A stretch of DNA of 64,000 nucleotides, taken from positions 417 through 64,416 of the forward strand of contig NZ_JAIHON010000016.1 in NCBI RefSeq assembly GCF_021173675.1, in the 5' to 3' direction. The DNA is from Streptomyces lincolnensis. GTDB taxonomy: Bacteria > Actinomycetota > Actinomycetes > Streptomycetales > Streptomycetaceae. The translations under genes and the position numbers were made by a program. The notes under the pieces are model-generated. The model was not told the DNA's origin and made no database searches. It was given only the letters and a program-made list of their open reading frames with translations. Each line of letters starts with the position of its first letter. Within the stretch, counting starts at the first letter, position 1. Shown in pieces: positions 56,769 to 64,000 of the stretch.

Positions 56769-57314
56769 GTGCCGTACCCCCCACCGCCGCGCACCCTCTC
56801 GGGGCCGCGCCGAAGAACCCTGCTCGCCTCGGTCGCCGGGGGCGCCCTTCTGGTGGGCTGCTCCTCCGGGTCCGCGGACTCCGAGAAGGGCACCGGCGGC
56901 AGTCCGTCGGTCACCGAGCAGACACGGGTGCGGGCGGCCCGGGACAGCCAGGGTCTGGCCGAGCGGTACGACGCCGTCCTCGGCGCGTATCCGGTGCTGG
57001 CGGCGCGGCTGGGGCCGCTGCGGGCGGAGGTCGTACGGCACACCGAGGCGTTCGGCGGTGTCGGGAAGCCGTCCGCCCCGGCCTCCACCGCCCCCTCCGC
57101 GTCCCTCGCCCCTTCCCCCTCGGCCTCCGGGTCCCCTGCGGTTCCCGGGACCGAGAAGGAAGCCCTGGCCGACCTGGCCGCCGCCGAGCGGGCCCTCGCG
57201 GACCGGCGGGCGAAGGCGCTGCTGGGCGTGGAGGGCGAGTTGGCGCGGCTGCTGGCCTCGGTGGCGGCGGCCGGTGCGGCGCACGCGTATCTGCTGACCG
57301 AGGGGACCGGGTGA
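56769..57314 (+). CDS. Lipoprotein of unknown function
   Basis: A 181-aa protein with a GTG start. The signal peptide contains Arg-Arg-Arg before a hydrophobic core and ends in lipobox LLVGC (Cys about 31), so it may use the Tat route. The mature part has helices (RVRAARDSQGLAERYDAVL..., and 125-175) separated by a Ser/Pro/Ala linker. It overlaps the next gene by four bases (GTGA). The helical layout resembles a ferritin-like half, matching the DUF4439 protein encoded next. Confidence 0.85.
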   Translation: MPYPPPPRTLSGPRRRTLLASVAGGALLVGCSSGSADSEKGTGGSPSVTEQTRVRAARDSQGLAERYDAVLGAYPVLAARLGPLRAEVVRHTEAFGGVGKPSAPASTAPSASLAPSPSASGSPAVPGTEKEALADLAAAERALADRRAKALLGVEGELARLLASVAAAGAAHAYLLTEGTG

Positions 57315-57346
57315 GCGAGGTGAGCGAGGTGAGCGAGGTGAGCGAG
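57311..57346 (+). repeat. Four tandem copies of GTGAGCGAG at a start site
   Basis: Four perfect 9-base units begin at the overlap with the upstream stop codon and encode VSE four times. Each unit provides an in-frame GTG, and the preceding GAGCGAG is a weak ribosome-binding sequence, so initiation could occur at several units. Confidence 0.95.
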
Positions 57347-57790
57347 GAACTGAAAGCCCTGCAGAAGGCGCTGGCCGCCGAGCACGCCGCCGTCTACGGC
57401 TACGGCGTCGTCGGCGGCCGGATCCGCGAGGGCCGTCGTACGGAGGCACGCGCGGCCTACGACGCCCACCGGGCCCGGCGGGACGCTCTGGTGCGTGAGG
57501 TGCGGGACCTGGGCGGCCGGCCCGTGGCCGCCGACGCGGCGTACGCGCTGCCCTTCCCGGTGCCGGACTCGGCCGCCGCGGTGCGGCTCGCCGCCGAGTT
57601 GGAGGACCGGGTGGCCGGGGTGTACTCCGATCTGGTGCGGGCGGCCACCGGCGGGCGGCGCGGCACGGCGGCCGAGGCGCTGCGGGAGGCGGCGGTGCGG
57701 GCGGTGCGCTGGAGCGGCGAGAGCGTAGCCTTCCCTGGGCTCGCCGAGCTGGCCGGCGGGGCCTCGGCGTCGGCGACGCCCACGGAGTGA
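57311..57790 (+). CDS. DUF4439 ferritin-like protein
   Basis: About 159 aa, all-helical. It has the DUF4439 pattern LKALQKALAAEHAAVYGYGVVGGRI, AAYDAHRARRDALVREVRDLGG and YALPFPV, then a second helical pair with ESVAFPGL at the end. The glutamate and histidine of AAEHAAVYGYG are ferritin-like ligand positions. It has no signal peptide although the upstream gene encodes a lipoprotein. The start could be any of four tandem GTG codons (57311, 57320, 57329, 57338); I list the first, which overlaps the upstream TGA. Confidence 0.85.
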   Translation: MSEVSEVSEVSEELKALQKALAAEHAAVYGYGVVGGRIREGRRTEARAAYDAHRARRDALVREVRDLGGRPVAADAAYALPFPVPDSAAAVRLAAELEDRVAGVYSDLVRAATGGRRGTAAEALREAAVRAVRWSGESVAFPGLAELAGGASASATPTE

Positions 57791-57816
57791 CCCGTACGGA
57801 AGGAAACGACTCGCGC

Positions 57817-58707
57817 ATGGCTTTCGAACCGCCGCGGCGGCTGGTCAGGGCGCTCAGGGAGAGCGCACCGGACGGTGACGGCTGGTTGGAAAGGCTGCCC
57901 GGGACCGCCGAGCGGGCCGTGGCCCTGCGCGAGTTGACCGTGGAGCGGGTGCAGGTGCCCGGCGGGCGCAGCAGCCTGGTGGTACTGGTACGCCGGCCGG
58001 ACGGGACGCCCGCGGTGCTGAAGCTGGCGCCGCCGCGGGCCCGGCCGGAGAGCGAGCGGGCGGCGCTCGCGCACTGGGGCGGGCTGGGTGCCGTGGAGCT
58101 GCTGGAGCCCGCGGTGACCGAGGGTGTGCTGTTCCTGGAGCGGCTGCATCCGGATGTCTCCGTGCGGTCGCTGCCGGAGGCGAAGGCCTTGCTGGAGGCT
58201 GCGGGGACCTTGCGGCGGCTGTGGGTGGAGCCGCCCGGCGACCACGTCTTCGAGACGGTGGCCGAGCGGACCGGGCGGCAGGCCACGGCGATGCGGGGCG
58301 CTGCCGCGGGGGCGGCGGGGCTGGTGGACGCGGCTCTGGCCGCGCGGGAGGAGCTGTTGGCCGCGCCGCCCGAACGGCGGTTGCTGCACGGGACGTTCCG
58401 GCAGAGCAAGGTGCTGGCCGGGGAGCGGATGCCGTGGCTGGCCGTGGGGCCGGATCCGGTGGTCGGGGAGTGCGCGTTCGATCTGGCGCGGCTGGTGCGG
58501 GATCGGGTGGAGGATCTGATCGCCTCGCCGTCGGGGGCGGCGACGACTCGGCGGCGGGTGAAGCGGCTGGCCGAGTCGTTGGACGTGGATCAGGAGCGGT
58601 TGCGGGGGTGGACGTTGTTCCGGGCCGTGGAGTCGGGGGTGCGGGCCCTCCGGGTGGGGCGGCCGAGGGATGGGGAGTTGCTGTTGGAGTTTGCGGGGTG
58701 GCTATGA
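57817..58707 (+). CDS. Degenerate aminoglycoside phosphotransferase-like protein
   Basis: A 296-aa protein with an APH/choline-kinase-like layout: VVLVRRPDGTPAVLKLAPP carries the ATP-binding lysine, and GVLFLERL is the hinge. The catalytic loop that normally reads HGDxxxxN is HGTFRQSKV here: the aspartate is threonine and the asparagine lysine. The metal-binding IDP segment reads VGPDPVVGECAFDLARLV, partly kept. Phosphotransfer is therefore doubtful. The ATG at 57817 has GGAAGGA 12 bases upstream; a GTG at 57787 that overlaps the previous stop is the alternative. Confidence 0.75.
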   Translation: MAFEPPRRLVRALRESAPDGDGWLERLPGTAERAVALRELTVERVQVPGGRSSLVVLVRRPDGTPAVLKLAPPRARPESERAALAHWGGLGAVELLEPAVTEGVLFLERLHPDVSVRSLPEAKALLEAAGTLRRLWVEPPGDHVFETVAERTGRQATAMRGAAAGAAGLVDAALAAREELLAAPPERRLLHGTFRQSKVLAGERMPWLAVGPDPVVGECAFDLARLVRDRVEDLIASPSGAATTRRRVKRLAESLDVDQERLRGWTLFRAVESGVRALRVGRPRDGELLLEFAGWL

Positions 58708-58721
58708 AGGTGGTGTGTCGT

Positions 58722-58764
58722 CTGCGGGCCGGTGGGGGCTGGTCGCGCAGTTCCCCGCGCCCCT
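58722..58764 (-). repeat. Dispersed Streptomyces intergenic repeat, copy 1
   Basis: The 43 bases are, in reverse complement, nearly identical to 62306-62349 (about three differences including one indel). The unit contains GCGCGGGGAACTGCGCGACCAG. I recall this element as very common between Streptomyces genes. It lies between convergent genes and can fold, so it may serve as a terminator here. Confidence 0.85.
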
Positions 58765-58819
58765 GAGGTGGGTTGTCCTACCCGGTGTTGAGACCAGGCC
58801 CCCTTGCCCTGATGCTGCT

Positions 58820-60523
58820 TTACGCGGTGAGGCGGGCGATCGCCTCGTCCACCGTGAGTTCTTCTCGCTCGCCGGTGCGGCGGTCCTTCAGTTCCAGGAC
58901 GCCCTCGGCGGCTCGGCGGCCGGCGACCAGGATCTGGGGGACGCCGATGAGTTCGGAGTCGGTGAACTTGACGCCCGGGGAGACGCCGGCGCGGTCGTCG
59001 ACCAGGACGCGGAGGCCGGCGGCGCGCAGCTTCTCGGAGACGTCGAGGGCCAGCTCGGTCTGGAGGGCCTTGCCGGCGGCGACCACGTGCACGTCGGCCG
59101 GGGCGACCTCCTTGGGCCAGCACAGGCCCTTGTCGTCGGCGGACTGCTCGGCGAGGGCGGCGACCGCGCGGGAGACGCCGATGCCGTAGGAGCCCATGGT
59201 CACGCGGACCGGCTTGCCGTTCTGGCCGAGGACGTCGAGCTTGAGGGCGTCGGTGTACTTGCGGCCGAGCTGGAAGATGTGGCCGATCTCGATGGCGCGG
59301 TCCAGCTTGAGGCCGGTGCCGCACGCCGGGCAGGGGTCGCCCTCCTGGACGACCACGACGTCGACGTACGCGTCGACCTCGAAGTCACGGCCCGCGACGA
59401 CGTTCTTGGCGTGCGTGTGCTCCTTGTTGGCGCCGGTGATCCAGGCGGTGCCGGGGGCCACGCGCGGGTCGGCGATGTACTGCACCTTCTCCCCCAGGCC
59501 CTGCGGGCCGACGTAGCCGCGGACCAGGTCGGGGCGGCCCGCGAAGTCGGCCTCGGTGACCATCTCGACGGTGGCCGGGGCGAAGTGGGCCTCGACCTTG
59601 TCCATGTCGACCTCGCGGTCGCCGGGCACGCCCACGGCGACGATCTCGCCGTCGACCTTCACCAGGAGGTTCTTCAGGGTGGCGGAGGCGGGGACGCCGA
59701 GGGAGGCGGCGAGGGTCTCGATGGTGGGGGTGTCGGGCGTCGGGATGTCCTCGGCGGCGGGGACGTCCGCCGCGTCGACCGGCTTCAGCGCGTACGTGAT
59801 CGCCTCGGTGTTGGCCGCGAAGTCGCAGTTCGGGCAGTCCGCGAAGGTGTCCTCGCCGGCGCCGGCCGGGGCGAGGAACTCCTCCGACTTGGAGCCGCCC
59901 ATGGCGCCCGCCGTGGCGGCGCAGATGCGGTAGTCCAGGCCCAGGCGCGCGAAGATCTTCCGGTAGGCCTCGCGGTGCAGGGCGTACGACTGGGCCAGGC
60001 CCTCGTCCTCGGTGTCGAAGGAGTACGAGTCCTTCATCAGGAACTCACGGCCGCGCAGGACGCCGGCGCGGGGGCGGGCCTCGTCCCGGTACTTGTTCTG
60101 GATCTGGTAGAGGATGACCGGCAGGTCCTTGTAGGAGGACGCCTGGTCCTTCACCAGCAGGGTGAAGATCTCCTCGTGGGTGGGGCCGAGCAGGTAGTCG
60201 CCGCCCTTGCGGTCCTGGAGGCGGAACAGCTCGGGGCCGTACTCCTGCCAGCGGCCGGTCGCCTCGTAGGGCTCACGGGGCAGCAGCGCGGGGAGCAGCA
60301 CCTCCTGGGCGCCGATCGCGTCCATCTCCTCGCGCACGATCCGCTCCACGTTGGCGAGGACCTTCTTGCCGAGCGGCAGCCAGCTCCACAGGCCGGCCGC
60401 GGTACGGCGGACGTAGCCGGCGCGGACGAGCAGCTTGTGGCTGAGGACCTCGGCGTCCGCCGGGTCGTCGCGCAGCGTCTTCGCCATCAACTGGGACATG
60501 CGCTGGACCGGGGTGTTCGCCAT
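58820..60523 (-). CDS. proS: Prolyl-tRNA synthetase (bacterial type, with editing domain)
   Basis: A 567-aa class II aminoacyl-tRNA synthetase. Motif 1 region LLPALLPREPYEATGRW, motif 2 YRDEARPRAGVLRGREFLMKDSYSF, then the YbaK-like editing insertion (about 225-380, LAASLGVPASATLKNLLVKVDGEIV). Motif 3 is MGSYGIGVSRAVAALAEQ and an anticodon-binding C-terminal domain ends the protein. It removes Ala-tRNAPro through the insertion. Start ATG with AGCAGGAGC upstream. Monocistronic in appearance. Confidence 0.97.
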   Translation of the reverse strand: MANTPVQRMSQLMAKTLRDDPADAEVLSHKLLVRAGYVRRTAAGLWSWLPLGKKVLANVERIVREEMDAIGAQEVLLPALLPREPYEATGRWQEYGPELFRLQDRKGGDYLLGPTHEEIFTLLVKDQASSYKDLPVILYQIQNKYRDEARPRAGVLRGREFLMKDSYSFDTEDEGLAQSYALHREAYRKIFARLGLDYRICAATAGAMGGSKSEEFLAPAGAGEDTFADCPNCDFAANTEAITYALKPVDAADVPAAEDIPTPDTPTIETLAASLGVPASATLKNLLVKVDGEIVAVGVPGDREVDMDKVEAHFAPATVEMVTEADFAGRPDLVRGYVGPQGLGEKVQYIADPRVAPGTAWITGANKEHTHAKNVVAGRDFEVDAYVDVVVVQEGDPCPACGTGLKLDRAIEIGHIFQLGRKYTDALKLDVLGQNGKPVRVTMGSYGIGVSRAVAALAEQSADDKGLCWPKEVAPADVHVVAAGKALQTELALDVSEKLRAAGLRVLVDDRAGVSPGVKFTDSELIGVPQILVAGRRAAEGVLELKDRRTGEREELTVDEAIARLTA

Positions 60524-60592
60524 GGTTCTGCTCCTGCTGCTTCTAGGTGATGGCAGGAGGTTAGCCGGGGGGTACGGGACGGCGGAAATCGG

Positions 60593-61123
60593 TTAACGGC
60601 GGCGCAGCGGCAAGGGGGCGCCCATCACCGCGTACGGCTTGGGGGCGCTGGGGAAGAGGACCTGGCGGGCCAGGTCCACGTAGCCGAGGGAGTGGTAGAG
60701 GCCGCGGGCCGGGCTGTCGGTGTCGATCGCGGAGAGGATCGAGCGGGGTTCGGCGACGGAGTCGGTGATCCTGGTGATCAGGGAGCGGCCGATGCCGCGG
60801 TTCTGGTGGCGGGGGTGGACGTGCAGCTCGGTGATCACGAAGGAGTCGTCCAGCCAGTCGTCGCAGTGGCGGGCCCTGAGATACGGCTCCACGACGGTGG
60901 ACCACCAGTGGGCGCGGTCGTTGGGCATGCCGTAGACGAAACCGACGAGGCCGCCTCCGACGCTCGCGCCGAGGGCTCTGGCGCCGGGCTGGGTCATGTG
61001 GCGCAGGACGATCTGGCGGCGTACGGCGACCTCGTCGGGGCCCAGTCCGAAGGCGACGGCTTGGACGGCCAGGGCCTCGTCCACGTGGGCCGACAGGTCG
61101 AGGGGGCCGATGACGAGGTCCAT
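60593..61123 (-). CDS. GNAT family N-acetyltransferase
   Basis: A 176-aa single-domain acetyltransferase. The acetyl-CoA loop is visible as VITELHVHPRHQNRGIGRSLI (Q/R-x-x-G-x-G/A), preceded by GGLVGFVYG and followed by LYHSLGYVD. The substrate is unknown. It lies 87 bases downstream of a second GNAT gene in the same direction. Confidence 0.9.
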   Translation of the reverse strand: MDLVIGPLDLSAHVDEALAVQAVAFGLGPDEVAVRRQIVLRHMTQPGARALGASVGGGLVGFVYGMPNDRAHWWSTVVEPYLRARHCDDWLDDSFVITELHVHPRHQNRGIGRSLITRITDSVAEPRSILSAIDTDSPARGLYHSLGYVDLARQVLFPSAPKPYAVMGAPLPLRRR

Positions 61124-61210
61124 GCGGGGAGCGTACAGGGGGGTGTGCGGGTGCTGCCCGGTGCGGGCGGGCCGGTCGCGGCCACGTGGCGAGGCCGCCC
61201 TCGGGCGGGC

Positions 61211-62059
61211 TCAGAACAGGACGCTCATGAAGGCGCCGATCTCCTGGAAGCCGACTCGGCGGTACGTCCTTCGCGCCGCCGTGTTGAAGTCGTTGACGTA
61301 GAGGCTGGCCACCGGGGCCACGTCGGCCAGGGCGTACCGCAGGACGGCGGCCATGCCGGGGGCGGCCAGGCCCCTGCCCCGGTACTCGGGGGCGACCCAG
61401 ACGCCCTGGATCTGGCAGGCGCGGTCGGTGGCGGCGCCGATCTCGGCCTTGAAGGCGACCTTGCCGTGTTCGTCGAGGCGGGCGAAGGAGCGGCCGGAAC
61501 CGACGAGTTCGGCGACGCGGGCCTGGTAGAGCAGGCCGCCGTCGCCGGCCATCGGGGAGACGCCGACCTCCTCGGTGAACATCGCCACGCACGCCGGCAT
61601 GATCGTTTCCATCTCGTCCTTGCGGATGCGGCGGACGTAGGGATCCGGGGCGATGTCGGTGGGCAGCCGGTCGGTGACCATGAGGGGCTGGTGGGCGCGG
61701 ACCTCGCGGGCCGGGCCCCAGCTCGGTTCCAGCAGGCGCCAGAGCTGGGCGGCGGGTTCGGCGGGGCCGACGATCGAGGAACAGCGGCGGCCGGCCCGGC
61801 GGGCGCGGTCGGCGAAGGCGCGGACGGCGCGGGGGGTGGCGCAGATCGGGACCAGGTTGGCGCCGGCGTAGCACAGGGACGTCAGCATGCCGTCCTCGTA
61901 CCAGCCCCACATCTCGCCGCCGAGCCGCCAGGGGTCGAGACCGGCGACCTGGACCCTCGACGTCACGAAGGCGTTCGCGACCGGCTCGCGGTCCAGGACG
62001 GCGAGCGCGGCGTCCAGGTCGCTCGGTTCGAGGACCCGGGAGGTGGTCTGGGTCAACAC
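61211..62059 (-). CDS. DUF4081-GNAT acetyltransferase
   Basis: A 282-aa protein with an N-terminal DUF4081 half (LEPSDLDAALAVLDREPVANAFV, WGWYEDGMLTSLCYAGANLVPI) and a C-terminal GNAT half (IQGVWVAPEYRGRGLAAPGMAAVL, ASLYVNDFNTAARRTYRRVGF). This pairing is typical of an actinobacterial family of unknown substrate. I chose the GTG at 62057-62059 with GAGG eight bases upstream; the longer open frame is not family-like. Confidence 0.9.
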   Translation of the reverse strand: MLTQTTSRVLEPSDLDAALAVLDREPVANAFVTSRVQVAGLDPWRLGGEMWGWYEDGMLTSLCYAGANLVPICATPRAVRAFADRARRAGRRCSSIVGPAEPAAQLWRLLEPSWGPAREVRAHQPLMVTDRLPTDIAPDPYVRRIRKDEMETIMPACVAMFTEEVGVSPMAGDGGLLYQARVAELVGSGRSFARLDEHGKVAFKAEIGAATDRACQIQGVWVAPEYRGRGLAAPGMAAVLRYALADVAPVASLYVNDFNTAARRTYRRVGFQEIGAFMSVLF

Positions 62060-62453
62060 GGGCGGGGCCTCACAACTGGGGTCTGCTGATCTCCGCACTG
62101 TACCTGCGGAAGCTGGGCCGTGCTGCCCTGTGTTTCGGTGCTGCTTGATTTGCGGTGGCCGTGGGTTGGGGTGACCGTCCCTGAGGGCTGCGCCCCCAGA
62201 CCCCCGCTGTCGGCCCTGAAGGGGCCTCGTCCTCAAACGCCGGACGGGCTGGGAGTGCCTGGGCCGGGGGTGAGGCACTCGAACGCCGGACGGGCTGAAA
62301 GACCTAGGGGCGCGGGGGAACTGCGCGACCAGCCCCCACCCACCCGCAGCCGGCCTACGACCTCCCCCGGCACCCCCTGCCCCGCCGGGGTCGAAGGGGC
62401 GGAGCCCCTGGGGATGGGACGGGTAGGGGCGGCGGGGGCGAAAAAGCCGGACC
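62060..62453. other. Intergenic region built of dispersed repeats (394 bases)
   Basis: No gene is supported. It contains copy 2 of the dispersed element (62306-62349), a 18-base direct repeat (TCAAACGCCGGACGGGCT at 62233-62250 and a one-mismatch copy at 62279-62296), and GC palindromes such as GGGCTGCGCCCCCAG and GGGGCGGAGCCCC. All look like common Streptomyces intergenic elements. It also holds the promoter of the downstream acetyltransferase gene, which was not identified. Confidence 0.75.
62306..62349 (+). repeat. Dispersed Streptomyces intergenic repeat, copy 2
   Basis: Forty-four bases nearly identical to the reverse complement of 58722-58764. It lies just beyond the ispG stop on the minus strand. 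Confidence 0.85.
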
Positions 62454-63611
62454 TCAGCCCGCGACGGCCACGGAGGGCTCGCCCGACGCGACCCCCTCCG
62501 CCTCCATCTGCTCGGCGAGCTTCATGGCCTCTTCGATGAGGGTCTCGACGATCTTGGACTCGGGGACGGTCTTGATGACCTCGCCCTTGACGAAGATCTG
62601 ACCCTTGCCGTTGCCGGAGGCGACGCCGAGGTCGGCCTCGCGGGCCTCGCCGGGACCGTTGACGACGCAGCCCATGACGGCGACGCGGAGGGGGACCTCC
62701 ATGCCGGTCAGGCCCGCGGTGACTTCCTCCGCCAGCTTGTAGACGTCGACCTGGGCGCGGCCGCAGGAGGGGCAGGAGACGATCTCCAGGCCGCGCTGCC
62801 TGAGGTTGAGGGACTCAAGGATCTGGTTGCCGACCTTGACCTCCTCCACGGGGGGCGCGGAGAGGGAGACCCGGATGGTGTCGCCGATGCCCTGGGAGAG
62901 CAGGGCGCCGAAGGCGACCGCCGACTTGATCGTGCCCTGGAAGGCCGGGCCCGCCTCGGTGACGCCGAGGTGGAGCGGGTAGTCGCACTGGGCGGCGAGC
63001 TGGCGGTACGCCTCGACCATCACGACCGGGTCGTTGTGCTTGACGGAGATCTTGATGTCCCGGAAGTCGTGCTCCTCGAAGAGGGACGCCTCCCACAGGG
63101 CGGACTCCGCCAGCGCCTCGGGGGTCGCCTTGCCGTACTTCTGCAGGAGGCGGCGGTCCAACGAGCCCGCGTTCACGCCGATGCGGATCGGGGTGCCGTG
63201 GTCCTTGGCGGCCCGCGCGATCTCCTTGACCTTGTCGTCGAACTGCTTGATGTTGCCGGGGTTGACCCGGACGGCCGCACAGCCCGCCTCGATGGCCGCG
63301 AAGACGTACTTCGGCTGGAAGTGAATGTCCGCGATCACCGGGATCTGCGACTTGCGGGCGATCGTCGACAGCGCGTCCGCGTCGTCCTGCGTGGGGCACG
63401 CCACGCGCACGATCTGGCAACCGGAGGCGGTCAGCTCGGCGATCTGCTGGAGGGTCGCACCGATGTCCGACGTACGGGTCGTCGTCATCGACTGGACCGA
63501 CACCGGGGCGTCACCGCCCACCGCGACCGAGCCGACCTGGATCTGCCGGCTCTTCCGGCGCTCGGCGAGCCTGGTCGGAACGGACGGCATGCCGAGAGAA
63601 ATCGCAGTCAT
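62454..63611 (-). CDS. ispG: 4-hydroxy-3-methylbut-2-en-1-yl diphosphate synthase (flavodoxin)
   Basis: A 385-aa iron-sulfur enzyme of the MEP isoprenoid pathway that converts MEcPP to HMBPP. The 4Fe-4S ligands are C280 and C283 (CPSCGR) and C315 with E322 (GCVVNGPGEA); the TIM-barrel part carries VNPGNI and IGVNAGSLD. Neighbours fit the known Streptomyces order dxr-rseP-ispG, in which the pathway enzymes flank a site-2 protease. Start ATG. Confidence 0.97.
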   Translation of the reverse strand: MTAISLGMPSVPTRLAERRKSRQIQVGSVAVGGDAPVSVQSMTTTRTSDIGATLQQIAELTASGCQIVRVACPTQDDADALSTIARKSQIPVIADIHFQPKYVFAAIEAGCAAVRVNPGNIKQFDDKVKEIARAAKDHGTPIRIGVNAGSLDRRLLQKYGKATPEALAESALWEASLFEEHDFRDIKISVKHNDPVVMVEAYRQLAAQCDYPLHLGVTEAGPAFQGTIKSAVAFGALLSQGIGDTIRVSLSAPPVEEVKVGNQILESLNLRQRGLEIVSCPSCGRAQVDVYKLAEEVTAGLTGMEVPLRVAVMGCVVNGPGEAREADLGVASGNGKGQIFVKGEVIKTVPESKIVETLIEEAMKLAEQMEAEGVASGEPSVAVAG

Positions 63612-63735
63612 CTGCTGTGCAACCCCAAGTCGTGGATCAAGGCCCAGGTCCCGTCAGCGGCGGGCTCCGGACTTCGAGATTACGGCACGGGCCGGGCCGC
63701 GAGCACATCACCATCGTCAAAGCCACTCAATGGAA

Positions 63736-63766
63736 GACGGCCCGGTACGCGAGGTTCCGGGCCGTC
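63736..63766 (-). terminator. Stem-loop downstream of the M50 protease gene
   Basis: A 10-bp perfect stem (63736-63745 with 63757-63766) lies 16 bases past the protease stop codon. It could end that transcript or reduce read-through into ispG. Confidence 0.75.
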
Positions 63767-63782
63767 CGCCAACTCCGTATGG

Positions 63783-64000
63783 CTAGGAGATTCTCACCGG
63801 GTTAACGACATCGGCGACGAGCACGAGCAGGGTGAAGCAGATGAAGATCCCCGCCACCACGTAGGCCACCGGCATCAGCTTCGCCACGTCGAACGGACCC
63901 GGGTCCGGGCGCTTGAGGACCTTCGCCACGTTCCGCCGCAGGGACTCCCAGAGGGCCCCCGCGACATGGCCGCCGTCCAGGGGCAGCAGCGGGAGCATGT
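63783..64000 (-). CDS. rseP: M50 site-2 intramembrane metalloprotease, C-terminal part (truncated by window edge)
   Basis: Only the last 72 or so codons are inside the window; the gene continues past 64000. PLLPLDGGHV contains the conserved third zinc ligand (Asp of LDG) and is followed by a transmembrane helix (AYVVAGIFICFTLLVLVADVV). This fits RasP/RseP-type proteases that release anti-sigma factors within the membrane. The HExxH half lies outside. The symbol is by position next to ispG and by the LDG motif. Confidence 0.85.
   Translation of the reverse strand, partial: MLPLLPLDGGHVAGALWESLRRNVAKVLKRPDPGPFDVAKLMPVAYVVAGIFICFTLLVLVADVVNPVRIS

Overview
The window is chromosomal DNA of a Streptomyces species. 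It has very high GC, a strong third-position G/C bias, many GTG/TTG starts with GGAGG-type ribosome sites, and a gene order (rnj-dapA-thyX, dapB, pnp-rpsO, an ESX type VII secretion locus, ribF, truB-rbfA-infB-ylxR-nusA-rimP, proS, ispG, rseP) that, from memory, is the inverse-numbered SCO5745-SCO5695 segment of S. coelicolor. The species itself cannot be fixed from the sequence.

Left part (1-11,150): housekeeping genes on the minus strand. They are RNase J, the lysine/DAP enzymes DapA and DapB, the flavin-dependent thymidylate synthase ThyX, an M16 zinc protease translationally coupled to polynucleotide phosphorylase, and ribosomal protein S15. Three small hypothetical or membrane genes and a DUF397 gene lie between them. 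RNase J, PNPase and the structured rpsO-pnp spacer place much of the RNA-decay machinery together.

Middle part (11,150-44,340): a complete actinobacterial ESX/type VII secretion locus. Core membrane parts are EccD, EccC (three ATPase domains), EccB and EccE. There are two mycosin proteases (MycP), an EsxA/EsxB-like WXG100 pair and an EspI-like proline-rich MinD/ParA ATPase. A minus-strand operon of two membrane Ser/Thr kinases with PQQ-type propellers plus a soluble pseudokinase sits directly downstream of the WXG100 pair. The interior (about 24.7-34.2 kb) holds three gene sets with a common plan: a small helical protein followed by a large candidate substrate, with a further gene behind it. 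One set ends in a lipoprotein that could be an immunity protein. Hand counts on sample lines show clearly lower GC here than in the core ESX genes, suggesting turnover of cargo genes within a fixed secretion chassis.

Right part (44,340-64,000): ribF, then a large protein (1243 aa) with a trypsin-like domain lacking its catalytic serine, a STAND-like P-loop NTPase and a helical repeat tail. After it come the translation operon rimP-nusA-ylxR-infB and DUF503-rbfA-truB. A plus-strand trio follows (lipoprotein, DUF4439 ferritin-like protein, degenerate aminoglycoside-phosphotransferase-like protein), then proS, two GNAT acetyltransferases, ispG and the end of an M50 site-2 protease. Strong stem-loops separate most convergent units, and two copies of a dispersed Streptomyces intergenic repeat flank the proS-GNAT block. 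No tRNA, rRNA, CRISPR array or insertion sequence was seen.
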